The notes under the pieces are model-generated. The model had not been told where the DNA came from and searched no databases. It saw only the letters and a list, made by a program, of their open reading frames with translations. Shown one piece after another: positions 49,637-59,149 of a stretch of 64,000 nt of DNA; the first letter of the stretch is position 1, and each line of letters begins with the position of its first letter. The position numbers were made by a program, and so were the translations under genes. The stretch is from Ruegeria aquimaris (lineage in GTDB: Bacteria; Pseudomonadota; Alphaproteobacteria; Rhodobacterales; Rhodobacteraceae): NCBI RefSeq assembly GCF_025751555.1, contig NZ_JAOWLB010000005.1, positions 186,001 through 250,000 on the forward strand, read 5' to 3'.

Positions 49637-49810
49637 TGCCGCAAATGCAACATTCGCGCCACCAGTCACGACAAATGTGAGCCGGAAACAAAAGAAAACC
49701 CTTGAAGCGGCGCTCACATCAACCAAACTCTAATAGTATGAGGACATGGTTGGCAGAGGGGTCCGACCGCAACTCGACCCCCTCCCGACCCAAGACAGAG
49801 GAGCACGCCT

Positions 49811-52138
49811 GTGCCTTCATTCTCGAGCACACTTGAACAGGCCATTCACGCAGCCCTGGCGGCGGCAAACGAACGGCGACACGAATTCGCAACGCTGGAA
49901 CATCTGTTGCTGGCGCTGCTCGATGAACCGGATGCGGTGCGGGTACTGAAGGCATGCAGTGTCGATCTGACCGAATTACGCAGCACTCTGGTCGAGTTCA
50001 TCGACGAGGATCTTGCCAATCTGGTAACCGATATCGACGGCTCCGAGGCGGTGCCAACCGCCGCGTTTCAGCGCGTGATCCAGCGTGCCGCGATCCATGT
50101 CCAAAGCTCGGGGCGCACCGAGGTCACCGGCGCCAATGTGCTGGTCGCGATCTTTGCCGAACGTGAATCCAACGCCGCCTATTTCCTGCAAGAACAGGAC
50201 ATGACCCGCTATGACGCGGTGAACTTCATCGCTCATGGTGTCGCCAAGGACCCTGCCTATGGCGAAAACCGACCCGTAACCGGCGCCGAACGCGGCGAGG
50301 AAGAGAGCCGCGCCACGTCATCGGCTGAAGGCGAGCAGAAAGAAAGCGCGCTGTCCAAGTACTGCGTGAACCTGAACGCCAAGTCGCGCGCCGGCGATAT
50401 CGACCCGCTTATCGGACGCGATCACGAGGTCGAGCGCTGTATCCAGGTGCTGTGCCGCCGCCGCAAGAACAATCCGCTTCTGGTGGGCGATCCCGGCGTG
50501 GGCAAGACCGCCATCGCCGAGGGGCTTGCCCGCAAGATCGTGGCCGGTGAGATCCCCGAGGTGCTGTCGAACACCACCATCTATTCGCTCGACATGGGCG
50601 CGCTGCTGGCTGGCACCCGGTACCGCGGCGATTTCGAGGAACGGCTGAAATCGGTCGTGAACGAGTTGGAGGAGCACCCCGACGCGGTGCTGTTCATCGA
50701 CGAAATCCATACGGTGATCGGCGCTGGCGCCACGTCGGGCGGGGCGATGGACGCCTCGAACCTGCTCAAGCCCGCGTTGCAGGGCGGCAAGCTGCGTACC
50801 ATGGGGTCGACCACCTACAAGGAGTTCCGCCAGCATTTCGAGAAGGACCGCGCGCTGAGCCGCCGGTTCCAGAAGATCGACGTGAACGAACCCTCGGTCG
50901 AGGACAGCGTGAAGATCCTCAAGGGCCTGAAGCCCTATTTCGAGGAGCATCACGAGGTGCGTTATACCGCCGATGCGATCAAGTCGGCGGTCGAACTGTC
51001 GGCGCGTTATATCAACGACCGCAAACTGCCCGACAAGGCCATCGACGTGATCGACGAGGCGGGCGCGGCGCAGCATCTGGTGGCCGAGAGCAAGCGGCGC
51101 AAGACCATCGGTGTCAAGGAGATCGAAGCGGTGGTTGCCAAGATCGCCCGCATCCCGCCAAAGAACGTCACCAAGGACGATGCCGAGGTTCTCAAGGATC
51201 TCGAAGCCAGCCTGAAACGTGTGGTCTTTGGCCAGGACAAGGCGATCGAGGCCTTGTCCAGTGCCATCAAGCTGGCGCGCGCAGGCCTGCGCGAACCGGA
51301 GAAACCCATCGGCAACTACCTGTTCGCGGGGCCAACCGGTGTCGGCAAGACTGAGGTCGCCAAGCAACTGGCCGATACGCTGGGTGTGGAACTGCTGCGC
51401 TTCGACATGTCAGAATACATGGAGAAACATGCGGTCAGCCGCCTGATCGGCGCGCCCCCTGGCTATGTCGGTTTTGATCAGGGCGGGCTGTTGACCGATG
51501 GCGTCGACCAGCATCCGCATTGTGTGCTGCTGCTGGACGAGATCGAAAAGGCGCATCCTGATGTCTACAACATCCTGTTGCAGGTGATGGATCATGGCCA
51601 ACTGACCGACCACAACGGCCGCACCGTCAACTTCCGCAACGTGGTGCTGATCATGACCTCGAACGCGGGCGCCGCCGAACAGGCGAAAACCGCCATCGGG
51701 TTCGGGCGCGACCGGCGCGAGGGTGAGGACACCGCCGCCATCGAGCGGACCTTCACGCCCGAGTTCCGCAACCGTCTGGATGCCGTGATCTCGTTCGCAC
51801 CGCTGCCTAAGGAGGTGATCCTCCAGGTGGTCGAAAAGTTCGTGCTGCAACTCGAAGCGCAGTTGATGGACCGCCATGTGCATATCGAACTGACCCGGCA
51901 GGCCGCCGAATGGCTGGCCGACAAGGGCTATGACGACAAGATGGGGGCCCGGCCGCTGGCGCGTGTGATCCAGGAACACATCAAGAAGCCCCTGGCCGAG
52001 GAATTGCTGTTCGGAAAACTGGCCAAAGGCGGTGTCGTCCGCGTCAGCGTCAAGAAGGGCGAGTTGGTCTTGCAAATCGATGGCCCGGACCGGCCGCGTA
52101 TCTCGGGGGACAAGCCGCCGTTGCTGACGGCTGACTGA
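49811..52138 (+). CDS. clpA: ATP-dependent Clp protease ATPase subunit ClpA
   Basis: The 775-residue AAA+ unfoldase feeds proteins to ClpP. It has a Clp N-domain ([36 protein letters not shown]), a first ATPase with [16 protein letters not shown], and a second with [15 protein letters not shown]. An IGF loop that docks to ClpP is present in AIGFGRDRR. The start is GTG 49811 with GAGGAG upstream. CCCTTGAAG at 49699 resembles a sigma32 -35 box, but no matching -10 box is clear. clpS is not adjacent. It overlaps the M23 peptidase gene by one base (TGATG). Confidence 0.96.
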   Translation: MPSFSSTLEQAIHAALAAANERRHEFATLEHLLLALLDEPDAVRVLKACSVDLTELRSTLVEFIDEDLANLVTDIDGSEAVPTAAFQRVIQRAAIHVQSSGRTEVTGANVLVAIFAERESNAAYFLQEQDMTRYDAVNFIAHGVAKDPAYGENRPVTGAERGEEESRATSSAEGEQKESALSKYCVNLNAKSRAGDIDPLIGRDHEVERCIQVLCRRRKNNPLLVGDPGVGKTAIAEGLARKIVAGEIPEVLSNTTIYSLDMGALLAGTRYRGDFEERLKSVVNELEEHPDAVLFIDEIHTVIGAGATSGGAMDASNLLKPALQGGKLRTMGSTTYKEFRQHFEKDRALSRRFQKIDVNEPSVEDSVKILKGLKPYFEEHHEVRYTADAIKSAVELSARYINDRKLPDKAIDVIDEAGAAQHLVAESKRRKTIGVKEIEAVVAKIARIPPKNVTKDDAEVLKDLEASLKRVVFGQDKAIEALSSAIKLARAGLREPEKPIGNYLFAGPTGVGKTEVAKQLADTLGVELLRFDMSEYMEKHAVSRLIGAPPGYVGFDQGGLLTDGVDQHPHCVLLLDEIEKAHPDVYNILLQVMDHGQLTDHNGRTVNFRNVVLIMTSNAGAAEQAKTAIGFGRDRREGEDTAAIERTFTPEFRNRLDAVISFAPLPKEVILQVVEKFVLQLEAQLMDRHVHIELTRQAAEWLADKGYDDKMGARPLARVIQEHIKKPLAEELLFGKLAKGGVVRVSVKKGELVLQIDGPDRPRISGDKPPLLTAD

Positions 52139-53097
52139 TGCGCACGGGCCTGTTGGCTCTATTGTCGCTCGCCGCTTATCCTGCGGCGAGCGATCCCATT
52201 CTGGGCCTGCCCATCGACTGTACCCTGGGCGAAACCTGCTACATTCAGCAATATGTCGATCGAGACCCAGGCGAAGGCGCCCGCGATTTCACCTGCGGCA
52301 CGCTCAGCTATGACGGTCACAAGGGCACCGATTTTGCGGTACCGACGCTCGAGGCCATGCGCGCCGGTGTCAACGTGATCGCCTCGGCGGCCGGTGTCGT
52401 CCGAGGCGTGCGCGACGGGGTCGAGGACCGGGTCTACGGCCCCGACAACGCCGATGCGGTCAAGGGCCGCGAATGCGGCAATGGCGTCGTGCTGGTGCAT
52501 GAGGACGGGTGGGAGACCCAATACTGCCATTTGAAACAGGGGTCGGTCCGGGTGCGCAGCGGCGACCGGGTCGCGCGGGGCGATATCCTGGGCCAGGTGG
52601 GGATCAGCGGCAAGGCGCAGTTTCCCCATGTCCATCTCTCGGTCCGCCGGGACGGTGCGGTGGTGGATCCCTTCGATACCGGGCCTGATGCGGCTTGTGA
52701 TCAAGTCGGAACCAACCTTTGGCAAGATCCGATCGCCTATGTTCCAGGGGGGCTGATCGACGCAGGGTTTACGGATCAGGTGCCGGAATTCGACGCGGTT
52801 CAGGAGGGCACCGCAGCGACCGAACACCTGCCGCCTGATGCCGCTGCAATCGTGCTGTTCGTTCTGGCCTATGGCGCGCGCGCGGGTGACACGCTGCGTC
52901 TGACTATCGACGGGCCCGATGGTCGTTTCATGGCACAGGACATGAAACTGGACCGCGATCAGGCGCGGCTGTTTCGTGCCTCGGGACGCAGGGCCGGAAG
53001 CGGCGATTGGCCTGAAGGCACCTACTCCGGCGAAATCATACTCTTGCGTGAAGGTCAGGAGGTCGACCGGATCACCACAATCCTCGCCGTGAGATGA
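52138..53097 (+). CDS. M23-family (LytM) metallopeptidase, exported
   Basis: The 319-residue protein has a signal peptide ([18 protein letters not shown]) and a LytM core with HKGTDF (H-x3-D zinc ligands), a GNGVVLVHEDGWETQYCHL strand block, and HVHLS (H-x-H). All zinc ligands are present, so it is a probable active endopeptidase on cell-wall cross-links or other periplasmic peptides. The C-terminal 110 residues are a separate beta-rich domain. Four Cys pairs suggest disulfides. It is translationally coupled to clpA; whether it takes part in proteolysis control is unknown. Confidence 0.9.
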   Translation: MRTGLLALLSLAAYPAASDPILGLPIDCTLGETCYIQQYVDRDPGEGARDFTCGTLSYDGHKGTDFAVPTLEAMRAGVNVIASAAGVVRGVRDGVEDRVYGPDNADAVKGRECGNGVVLVHEDGWETQYCHLKQGSVRVRSGDRVARGDILGQVGISGKAQFPHVHLSVRRDGAVVDPFDTGPDAACDQVGTNLWQDPIAYVPGGLIDAGFTDQVPEFDAVQEGTAATEHLPPDAAAIVLFVLAYGARAGDTLRLTIDGPDGRFMAQDMKLDRDQARLFRASGRRAGSGDWPEGTYSGEIILLREGQEVDRITTILAVR

Positions 53098-53100
53098 TCC

Positions 53101-55422
53101 CTATTTCTCGGTCAGCTTAAGTTCGATCCGGCGGTTCTGTGCGCGGGCCTCGGGCGTGTCCGACGGGTTGATCGGCTGGTACTCGCCAAACCCGTTGGCC
53201 GACAGCCGATCCGGCGGGATGCCCAGGAAATCGACCATGTAGCGCACGACCGAAAGCGCACGACCCTGGCTGAGTTCCCAGTTGTCGGCGAATTTCCCGG
53301 TCCCCGACAGCGGCACGTTGTCTGTATGACCATCCACCCGGATCACCCAATCGATCTCAGGCGGGATCTCGGCGGCCACCCCGCGCAGGATACGCGCCAC
53401 CTTGGCGATTTCGAATTGCCCCGCAGGTGACAGATCGGCGCTGCCAGGATCGAACAGAACCTCGGACGAGAACACGAACCGGTCACCTTCGATGCGGACG
53501 CCCTCCTGATTTCCCAAAAGGCCACGCAACCTGCCGAAAAATTCCGAGCGATACTGCTCCAGGTCCTTGGCCTGTGCTTCAAGCGCCTTGGCTTCCTCGG
53601 CCAGCCGGATGGCCTCGGCCTCCAGCCGCTTGCGTTCGGCTGCCTCCAGGATGCGGCGCTTGCGTTCCTCGGATGCCGCCCGCGCCAGAGCCGCATTCAG
53701 ATCCTGACCCAATGTCTGCACCTGCACCTGCGCGGCCTCGTTCCGGCTTTTGTAGTCGTCAAGCAGGGCTTGCAGGCTGCCAAGCTGGGACCGCAGCGCC
53801 GCCACCTGCTGGTTCAAGAGCGCGGTCTGGCGCTGAGCCTCGGCCGATATCACCTGTTCCTCGCCCAGTGCCGCGCGGGCCTGCGCCAGCAGATCGGCGC
53901 GTTGCTCGGCCAGGGTGCGTTGCTCGGCCGCGCTGGCCTCGGCTTCGGTCTGGGCAGTCAGGGCGGCCAGCAGGCGTTGTTGCAGAACCTCCTGATCGGA
54001 TGCGGCCGCCTGCGCCCGCTCCAGCGTTTCAAGCGCCGCAAGCAGGCGCGCCTCTACCGACGCGCGATCCTCTTCTGTCGAAACCGCCGCGTTTTGCGCC
54101 GCCGCCAGATCCGCGCGCGCGCGCGCCAACTCGGCCTCCAGCGCCGCCTTGGTCCCGGCTGCATCTTCTTCGGTTTGGGCCAGCCGTTGCTCAAGTGCTG
54201 TTCGTGCAGCATCCGCCTGGGTGCGCAAGTCGGCCAGTTCCCCTTCCAGAGCAGCACGGGCGGCGGCGTACTCTGACTGAAGCCGTGCCAGTTCGTCCTG
54301 GTATTGCGACTGGGTGGCAACCGTGGCGGCGCGCTGTTCGGCAAGGGCAGCCTCGAGCGCGCTTTGCGTATCGGCGGCACGGGCACGGGCAGCGGCCAAG
54401 TCTGTCCGGGTCTGCTCGCCCTCGGCACGGATGCGATCCAACTCTGCCGACAAGGCATTCACCCGCGCCTGGCTTTCAGATTGCGCCACCTCCATCTGAG
54501 CCAGAACCCGCGTCAGACGTTCGGCCAGTTCGTCCCGCTCGTGCAGCTGCGCCCGTGCCGCTTCGATCTCGGCCAGCACCTCGGAGAGCTTTTCATCCAG
54601 CTGCGCCTTGGCGGCATCCGCAGCGGCCAGCAAGGTCAACGTGTCTTCGGCCTGCTTGCGCTGCGCCTCGAGCGCCAGGGTCATCGCCGTCAGCTCGGCA
54701 TCGGCGTTCTTGAGCTTGTCACGCAAGGCCTCGGCTGCCGCCGCTTCGGCCAGCCTTGCGGCTTCCTCTTCGCTCAGCTGTTGCTCCAGCGTCCCGATCC
54801 GGGCGGCGCTCCGGTCCCCTTCGCGTTCCAGATCGGCGATCATGGCTTCCAGCGCCTCACGCCGGGCAGCGGCGAGGCGGGCGGCCTCGGTCTGACCGTC
54901 GATCTCGCTGCGGGCCTGTGCGAGGGCGAGGTTCAGTGCCTCCTGCTCTGTCAACAGGCTGTCACGCTGCTCTTCGAGCGCCGCGACCGTGCCAAGCGCC
55001 TGTTCCCGGTCAGAGAGCAGCGCGGCGACCTGTGCTTCGAAGGCGGTGATCCGGGTCGCCGCATCATCCAGCGCCGCGCGCTGCTGGTCGCGTTCGACGG
55101 TGAGCGAGGCAATCAACGCCTGCGCCTGAGTCAGATCGTCCTGAGTGTCGTTCAAGGTCGCGTTCAACGCCCCCAGCCGGGCCTGCAACTGGCTATTGGC
55201 ACGCTCTTCCAATCCAAGAGCCTGCGCCAGCCTGCCAACCTCGTCCGCCAGCGCGTCCAGCTCGTGCTCCTGCCCCGAGATCGTTTCGCGCAGCACGAAT
55301 TGCACCACCATGAAAATGGTCAGCACAAAGGTCAGTACCATCAGGAGGCCAGTCATCGCGTCGACGAAACCCGGCCAGACCGATCCCTGGAACCTGTGGC
55401 CGGTGCGCCGCGACAGGGCCAT
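53101..55422 (-). CDS. MotB/OmpA-type protein with giant coiled coil (motor partner)
   Basis: In the 773-residue protein, a short basic N-terminus is followed by one transmembrane helix (about 18-44, VDAMTGLLMVLTFVL) with Asp21 in the position of the proton-carrying Asp of MotB/TolR. Residues about 48-620 are almost entirely Ala/Glu/Gln/Arg-rich coiled coil. Residues about 645-773 are an OmpA-like peptidoglycan-binding domain (VLFDPGSADLSPAG, RVDGHTDNVPLSG, NWELSQGRALSVVRYM, NRRIEL). The topology should be N-in, C-out. Only three bases separate it from the ExbB/MotA-like gene, so the two form one complex-encoding unit. Function is unknown. Confidence 0.87.
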   Translation of the reverse strand: MALSRRTGHRFQGSVWPGFVDAMTGLLMVLTFVLTIFMVVQFVLRETISGQEHELDALADEVGRLAQALGLEERANSQLQARLGALNATLNDTQDDLTQAQALIASLTVERDQQRAALDDAATRITAFEAQVAALLSDREQALGTVAALEEQRDSLLTEQEALNLALAQARSEIDGQTEAARLAAARREALEAMIADLEREGDRSAARIGTLEQQLSEEEAARLAEAAAAEALRDKLKNADAELTAMTLALEAQRKQAEDTLTLLAAADAAKAQLDEKLSEVLAEIEAARAQLHERDELAERLTRVLAQMEVAQSESQARVNALSAELDRIRAEGEQTRTDLAAARARAADTQSALEAALAEQRAATVATQSQYQDELARLQSEYAAARAALEGELADLRTQADAARTALEQRLAQTEEDAAGTKAALEAELARARADLAAAQNAAVSTEEDRASVEARLLAALETLERAQAAASDQEVLQQRLLAALTAQTEAEASAAEQRTLAEQRADLLAQARAALGEEQVISAEAQRQTALLNQQVAALRSQLGSLQALLDDYKSRNEAAQVQVQTLGQDLNAALARAASEERKRRILEAAERKRLEAEAIRLAEEAKALEAQAKDLEQYRSEFFGRLRGLLGNQEGVRIEGDRFVFSSEVLFDPGSADLSPAGQFEIAKVARILRGVAAEIPPEIDWVIRVDGHTDNVPLSGTGKFADNWELSQGRALSVVRYMVDFLGIPPDRLSANGFGEYQPINPSDTPEARAQNRRIELKLTEK

Positions 55423-55425
55423 GGG

Positions 55426-56607
55426 TTACACCTCGTCCCGGGGGGCGCCACGCAGCGGCCTACGGGTGCCCGACAGCGCCTTGGCAAGCAATTCGATATC
55501 GGTTCGCAGCTCCGCCATGCTTTCCTGTCGCCCGGCGGAAATCTCTTCGAGAATGCGCAGCATCTGAACGTCGATGGAGCGCAGCCGCATCCGACTTTCG
55601 GCATCCATGCCCTCGTGCAGCCCATGGGTGCGCAAATGGTCCAGCAAAGCCTCCTGCCCCGACGCCACCCGATCGAGCGACGCGGTAATGCTCTCCGTCT
55701 CGGCGTCGCGCATGTTCATCTCGGAAATGGCGTCGGCCAGTTGCCCGAGGCGGCCGGTGATCTCGCTCCGCCCCTCTTCCGAGGCGACAAACATGGCCTT
55801 CAAGGCATCCATCTGCTCGGCCATGGTGTCCAGTACGGCCACGATCACACCGCTTTCCGAATGGCCATCCTCGCCCGACGAGAAACTGACCCGGGTGATG
55901 GTCGACAGCCATTCTTCAAGCTCGCGGTAGAACCGGTTCTGGCCATGCCCCGCGAACAGTTCCAGCAGCCCGACGATCAACGACCCCGCCAGACCCAGCA
56001 GGGACGAACCAAAGGCCGTGCCCATACCGCCCAGTTGAGCCTCAAGCCCGGTCATCAGCCGATTGAAGACGGCAAGCCCCTCTTCGCCCTCCTGCGGATT
56101 GAGGCTGCGGATGGTATCGACAACGGCCGGAATCGTCGTCGCCAAGCCAAAGAAGGTGCCCAGAAGACCCAAGTAGATCAGCACATTGGTGATATAGCGC
56201 GTGATCTCGCGCTCTTCCTCGATCCGTTCGGCCACCGAGTCGAGGATCGACCGGGTCGAAGTCGACGAAATCTGCATCCGGGCCGCACGCGACCGCAACA
56301 GCGAGGCCAGCGGCGCCAGCAAGGACGGCGCCGGCGTGCCGTCGCGCTCCATCCCGGCGGCAAAATCCTCGATCCAGCGCACCGAGCCGATAAGCTGGAT
56401 CACTTGCCAGAAACAGGTCACCACGCCGATGACAAAGACCATCAGGATGAACCCGTTCAGGTACGGGTTCGCCTCGAACACCGGCAGCACCCGTGGCATG
56501 GCGACAAACGTGCCAAAACCGGACAGTCCAATGACGATCAGCATCATCAGGATCTGACGGATCGGCTGCGAGAATTGCGGTCTCGCTTCTCGGTCTGGCT
56601 GCGCCAT
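55426..56607 (-). CDS. MotA/TolQ/ExbB-type proton channel protein (motor stator)
   Basis: The 393-residue inner-membrane protein has four transmembrane helices at about 18-38, 50-73, 138-163 and 196-219. The third and fourth carry the MotA/ExbB signatures GLLGTFFGLATTIPAVV and GGMGTAFGSSLLGLAGSLIVG. A cytoplasmic tail of about 150 residues (240-393) is helical. ATG 56607 is chosen because AGGAAG precedes it and the longer frame is unlike the family. With the following MotB/OmpA protein it should form a proton-driven motor. It resembles ZorA of Zorya in having a tail, but no zorC, zorD or zorE follows. Confidence 0.88.
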   Translation of the reverse strand: MAQPDREARPQFSQPIRQILMMLIVIGLSGFGTFVAMPRVLPVFEANPYLNGFILMVFVIGVVTCFWQVIQLIGSVRWIEDFAAGMERDGTPAPSLLAPLASLLRSRAARMQISSTSTRSILDSVAERIEEEREITRYITNVLIYLGLLGTFFGLATTIPAVVDTIRSLNPQEGEEGLAVFNRLMTGLEAQLGGMGTAFGSSLLGLAGSLIVGLLELFAGHGQNRFYRELEEWLSTITRVSFSSGEDGHSESGVIVAVLDTMAEQMDALKAMFVASEEGRSEITGRLGQLADAISEMNMRDAETESITASLDRVASGQEALLDHLRTHGLHEGMDAESRMRLRSIDVQMLRILEEISAGRQESMAELRTDIELLAKALSGTRRPLRGAPRDEV

Positions 56608-56678
56608 GCGCGGTCTTCCTGAACCTGTCACTGCTCTTGTTCCGAACCTATCGAAAACTTGTTCGCAACGCCAAGGGT

Positions 56679-57209
56679 TTATGCCGTGATTTGCCGCACG
56701 CGGGCGGAAAGCCAATCAAGTTCCGGGTCGTTGAGCCCGATTTCGGCCAGATGAGCGGCTGTATTGTAAAGATACTCGGTGTTCGGACCTCGCCCGCCCA
56801 CCGCATTGGCGATGATCAGTGCCTGTTGCTCCAGCGGCATGCCCCCGCAATACTGCTCATGATGGGGGTCGATCACATAGGTCACGGCGGTTACCTGTTC
56901 GCCCCGATCCAGCTGCACATCCAGCAGACGTTCCAGATAAGCAGACGAGATCAGTTCGCGCTCGCGCAATTCGTCCAGCGTCCGGTCTTCGTGCCCGGTT
57001 TCGACGGCAAAGGCGATACCACGGCAATGCCCGCCCTGATGCGCGTCCAGAGCCAGAACCAGCCCGGGGCTTTCCTCGGTTCCGCGATGATGAATCGAAC
57101 TCATGCAAAAGGACCGCGACCATCCATGCAGCGTCGCCAACTCGCGCCGCGCCACCGGGAAACCGGGGTTCCACATCAGCGATCCGTATCCGAATACCCA
57201 CATCGTCAT
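56679..57209 (-). CDS. ChaC-type gamma-glutamylcyclotransferase
   Basis: The 176-residue protein has the cyclotransferase fold with the diagnostic opening WVFGYGSLMWNPGF, and conserved WSRSFCMSSIHHRGTEESPGLVLAL. ChaC enzymes cleave glutathione to 5-oxoproline and Cys-Gly. ATG 57209 starts MTMWVFGYG. It is divergent from the DUF2125 gene and follows the motor pair on the same strand after a 71-base gap. Confidence 0.9.
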   Translation of the reverse strand: MTMWVFGYGSLMWNPGFPVARRELATLHGWSRSFCMSSIHHRGTEESPGLVLALDAHQGGHCRGIAFAVETGHEDRTLDELRERELISSAYLERLLDVQLDRGEQVTAVTYVIDPHHEQYCGGMPLEQQALIIANAVGGRGPNTEYLYNTAAHLAEIGLNDPELDWLSARVRQITA

Positions 57210-57274
57210 CGTACTGGTCCTTGCCCGTTTCGGCCTATAAACAGGAAAACGAGAGCAGACAAAAGGGGCAGGCA

Positions 57275-58276
57275 ATGTTGAACCTTGTGCGGGTCGTGCT
57301 TCTGGCGGCGGTGCTGTGGTCAGGGTATTGGGCCATTGCGGGCTTCGGTTTGCGCAGTTCGGTCACAAACTGGTTCGCAGCACAGGCCGAACGGGGCTGG
57401 CAGGCGGAGTATTCCGAGATCAGCCTTTCCGGTTTCCCGCTGCGGCACCGGATCACCATCGACACCCCGGCGCTGGCCGATCCCGCCACCGGAACCGCCT
57501 GGCGCGCCGACTGGCTTGCGCTGGAAAGCCCGGCAATCTGGCCCGGTCGACAGACGCTTCACTTTCCCGAGACCGCGCAACGCCTGTCTTACTATGACCA
57601 GACGCTGGTGATTGTGGCCGAGGCGATGCGCGCCGATCTGGACCTGGCGCCCGGAAATGCGCTGACACTCAGGTCCATGGCCCTGACCGCCGGCGAATGG
57701 TCCGTGTTTCGTGGGGACGAAATATGGGCGGATGCAGACGCCCTCTCCGTTTCGATGCAGCAGCAGGTAAAACCGGAAACCTACCGCATCCATGCCGAAG
57801 CCTCAGACCTTGCCCCTGGAAAGGACATCCGGCGCCTGCTGGGAGGGGCCGAAGAACTGCCACGCAGCTTTGACCGGCTGGAACTCGATCTTGACGTCGC
57901 GTTTGACAAGACCTGGGACAGGACCGCGCTGGAGGACAGGCGCCCGCAACCCCGGGAGATAGACCTGAAACTGGCCGAAGCGGCATGGGGCGAGCTGCGC
58001 CTTTTCGCGGCTGGAAAGGTTTCTGTTGATGACTATGGCGTTCCCACGGGCGAGGTTGCGCTCAAGGCCGAGAACTGGCGCGAGATGGTTGCGATGGCGC
58101 AGCAGTCGGGCGCACTGCCTGTTCGGGCGGCGGAGCCGCTGACAAAAGTGCTGAACATGCTGGCAGGGCTCGGCGGAAACCCCGAGGCGCTGGATCTGGA
58201 ACTTGGGTTCCGGGGTGGCTACGTAACCTTGGGTCCGATCCCTCTGGGACCGGCACCGCGCCTGTTCCTGCGATAG
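57275..58276 (+). CDS. DUF2125 protein, exported or membrane-anchored
   Basis: The 333-residue protein has one N-terminal hydrophobic segment (LNLVRVVLLAAVLWSGYWAIAGFG), likely an uncleaved anchor or signal, then a beta-rich periplasmic body. Blocks SEISLSGFPLRHRITIDTPALAD and FPETAQRLSYYDQTLVI match DUF2125, a lipid-transport-like (AsmA-related in my view) family of unknown function in alphaproteobacteria. ATG 57275 follows GGGG. It converges on the extensin-like gene with only nine bases between. Confidence 0.82.
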   Translation: MLNLVRVVLLAAVLWSGYWAIAGFGLRSSVTNWFAAQAERGWQAEYSEISLSGFPLRHRITIDTPALADPATGTAWRADWLALESPAIWPGRQTLHFPETAQRLSYYDQTLVIVAEAMRADLDLAPGNALTLRSMALTAGEWSVFRGDEIWADADALSVSMQQQVKPETYRIHAEASDLAPGKDIRRLLGGAEELPRSFDRLELDLDVAFDKTWDRTALEDRRPQPREIDLKLAEAAWGELRLFAAGKVSVDDYGVPTGEVALKAENWREMVAMAQQSGALPVRAAEPLTKVLNMLAGLGGNPEALDLELGFRGGYVTLGPIPLGPAPRLFLR

Positions 58277-58285
58277 GCGGCCAGG

Positions 58286-59149
58286 TTACCGGCAATAGGG
58301 TCCGCCGCGATGGCGGGCCGTGTCCAGGTGCAGGTGGTTCCAGTGATATCTGTCCGCCTCCGGCCCCAGAACCGTGCCAAACGGACCGCAGGCCTCTTTC
58401 CAGACCTGTCGCAGCATCTTGCGCGTCGCGCCGCGTTTCCAGCCTTCGGCAACCGTGATCACTTCGCCGTCGTTCATGGTAAAGGCAGAAATGTCGATGG
58501 CCCGGCCGCGGCCATGTTCCGAGATCTTGGCGCCGCGCTGGTTGTTGCGCGTACGGCAGGCATAGTGGGCCGCCACTTTCAACTCCACCACCGGTCCGCG
58601 CCGACGGAACGTGGGCTTTACACTGCGATCGACCCAGCGGTTCAACGATTCCGCCGTGGTACAGTCCATGGTCGCGGGAACGCTAAGCCGTACCCCCGAT
58701 ACCGAGGTCACCCGCACCGCATCCTTGAGCCCACAGCCCTTGATCTTGCCCGACACCTTGCCCACCGGTTCTCCCTGGATGTCCGGATTACCGCAGACTG
58801 AACCCTTGAGCCGTTTCTTGCGCCCGAAGAGGGCGCGTTCCTCCACCTCCCTGGGGCGGGCTTCGGGGCGGCTGGAGTGCTCGGGTCCCGCATCCTGTGG
58901 CGCGGGCATGCGCGCGGCGGCCAGAATCTCCTGTTCCGACGGCGGACGAACGGTCGGGCGCAAGCGGGATACGGCCACGGATGCCGAAGCATCCGCCGCC
59001 GCAAGCCGCACCGCCGCGTCTACCACCGGATCAGTCGGCGCGCCCGGACGCTCATGGGGCCGCAGGGAACTGGAAGGCGCATTCGCAGTAACCGGAAATG
59101 CCCAGAGCGCCAGTCCGAGAACCGCAATCAACGTTCCACGCCTGATCAT
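58286..59149 (-). CDS. Extensin-like C-terminal domain protein, exported
   Basis: The 287-residue protein has a signal peptide (LIAVLGLALWAFPVTANA), a Pro/Arg-rich low-complexity linker to about 110, and an extensin-like C-terminal domain with CGLKDAVRVTSVSGVRL, ERGRAIDISAFTMNDGEVI-type and ADRYHWNHLHLDTAR blocks. The His/Asp residues and fold resemble D,D-/L,D-carboxypeptidase LAS-type Zn sites (H-x-D...HLH), so peptidoglycan hydrolysis is plausible. It overlaps the upstream tyrC gene by four bases. Confidence 0.86.
   Translation of the reverse strand: MIRRGTLIAVLGLALWAFPVTANAPSSSLRPHERPGAPTDPVVDAAVRLAAADASASVAVSRLRPTVRPPSEQEILAAARMPAPQDAGPEHSSRPEARPREVEERALFGRKKRLKGSVCGNPDIQGEPVGKVSGKIKGCGLKDAVRVTSVSGVRLSVPATMDCTTAESLNRWVDRSVKPTFRRRGPVVELKVAAHYACRTRNNQRGAKISEHGRGRAIDISAFTMNDGEVITVAEGWKRGATRKMLRQVWKEACGPFGTVLGPEADRYHWNHLHLDTARHRGGPYCR

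Noticed and set aside
53101..56607. Complete Zorya anti-phage system
   Set aside because: Only ZorA/ZorB-like genes are present; no helicase, nuclease or other Zor effectors flank them, and the neighbours are core metabolism.
54304..56622. 772-codon frame opposite the motor genes
   Set aside because: Antisense shadow of the Ala/Glu-rich coiled coil and channel genes.
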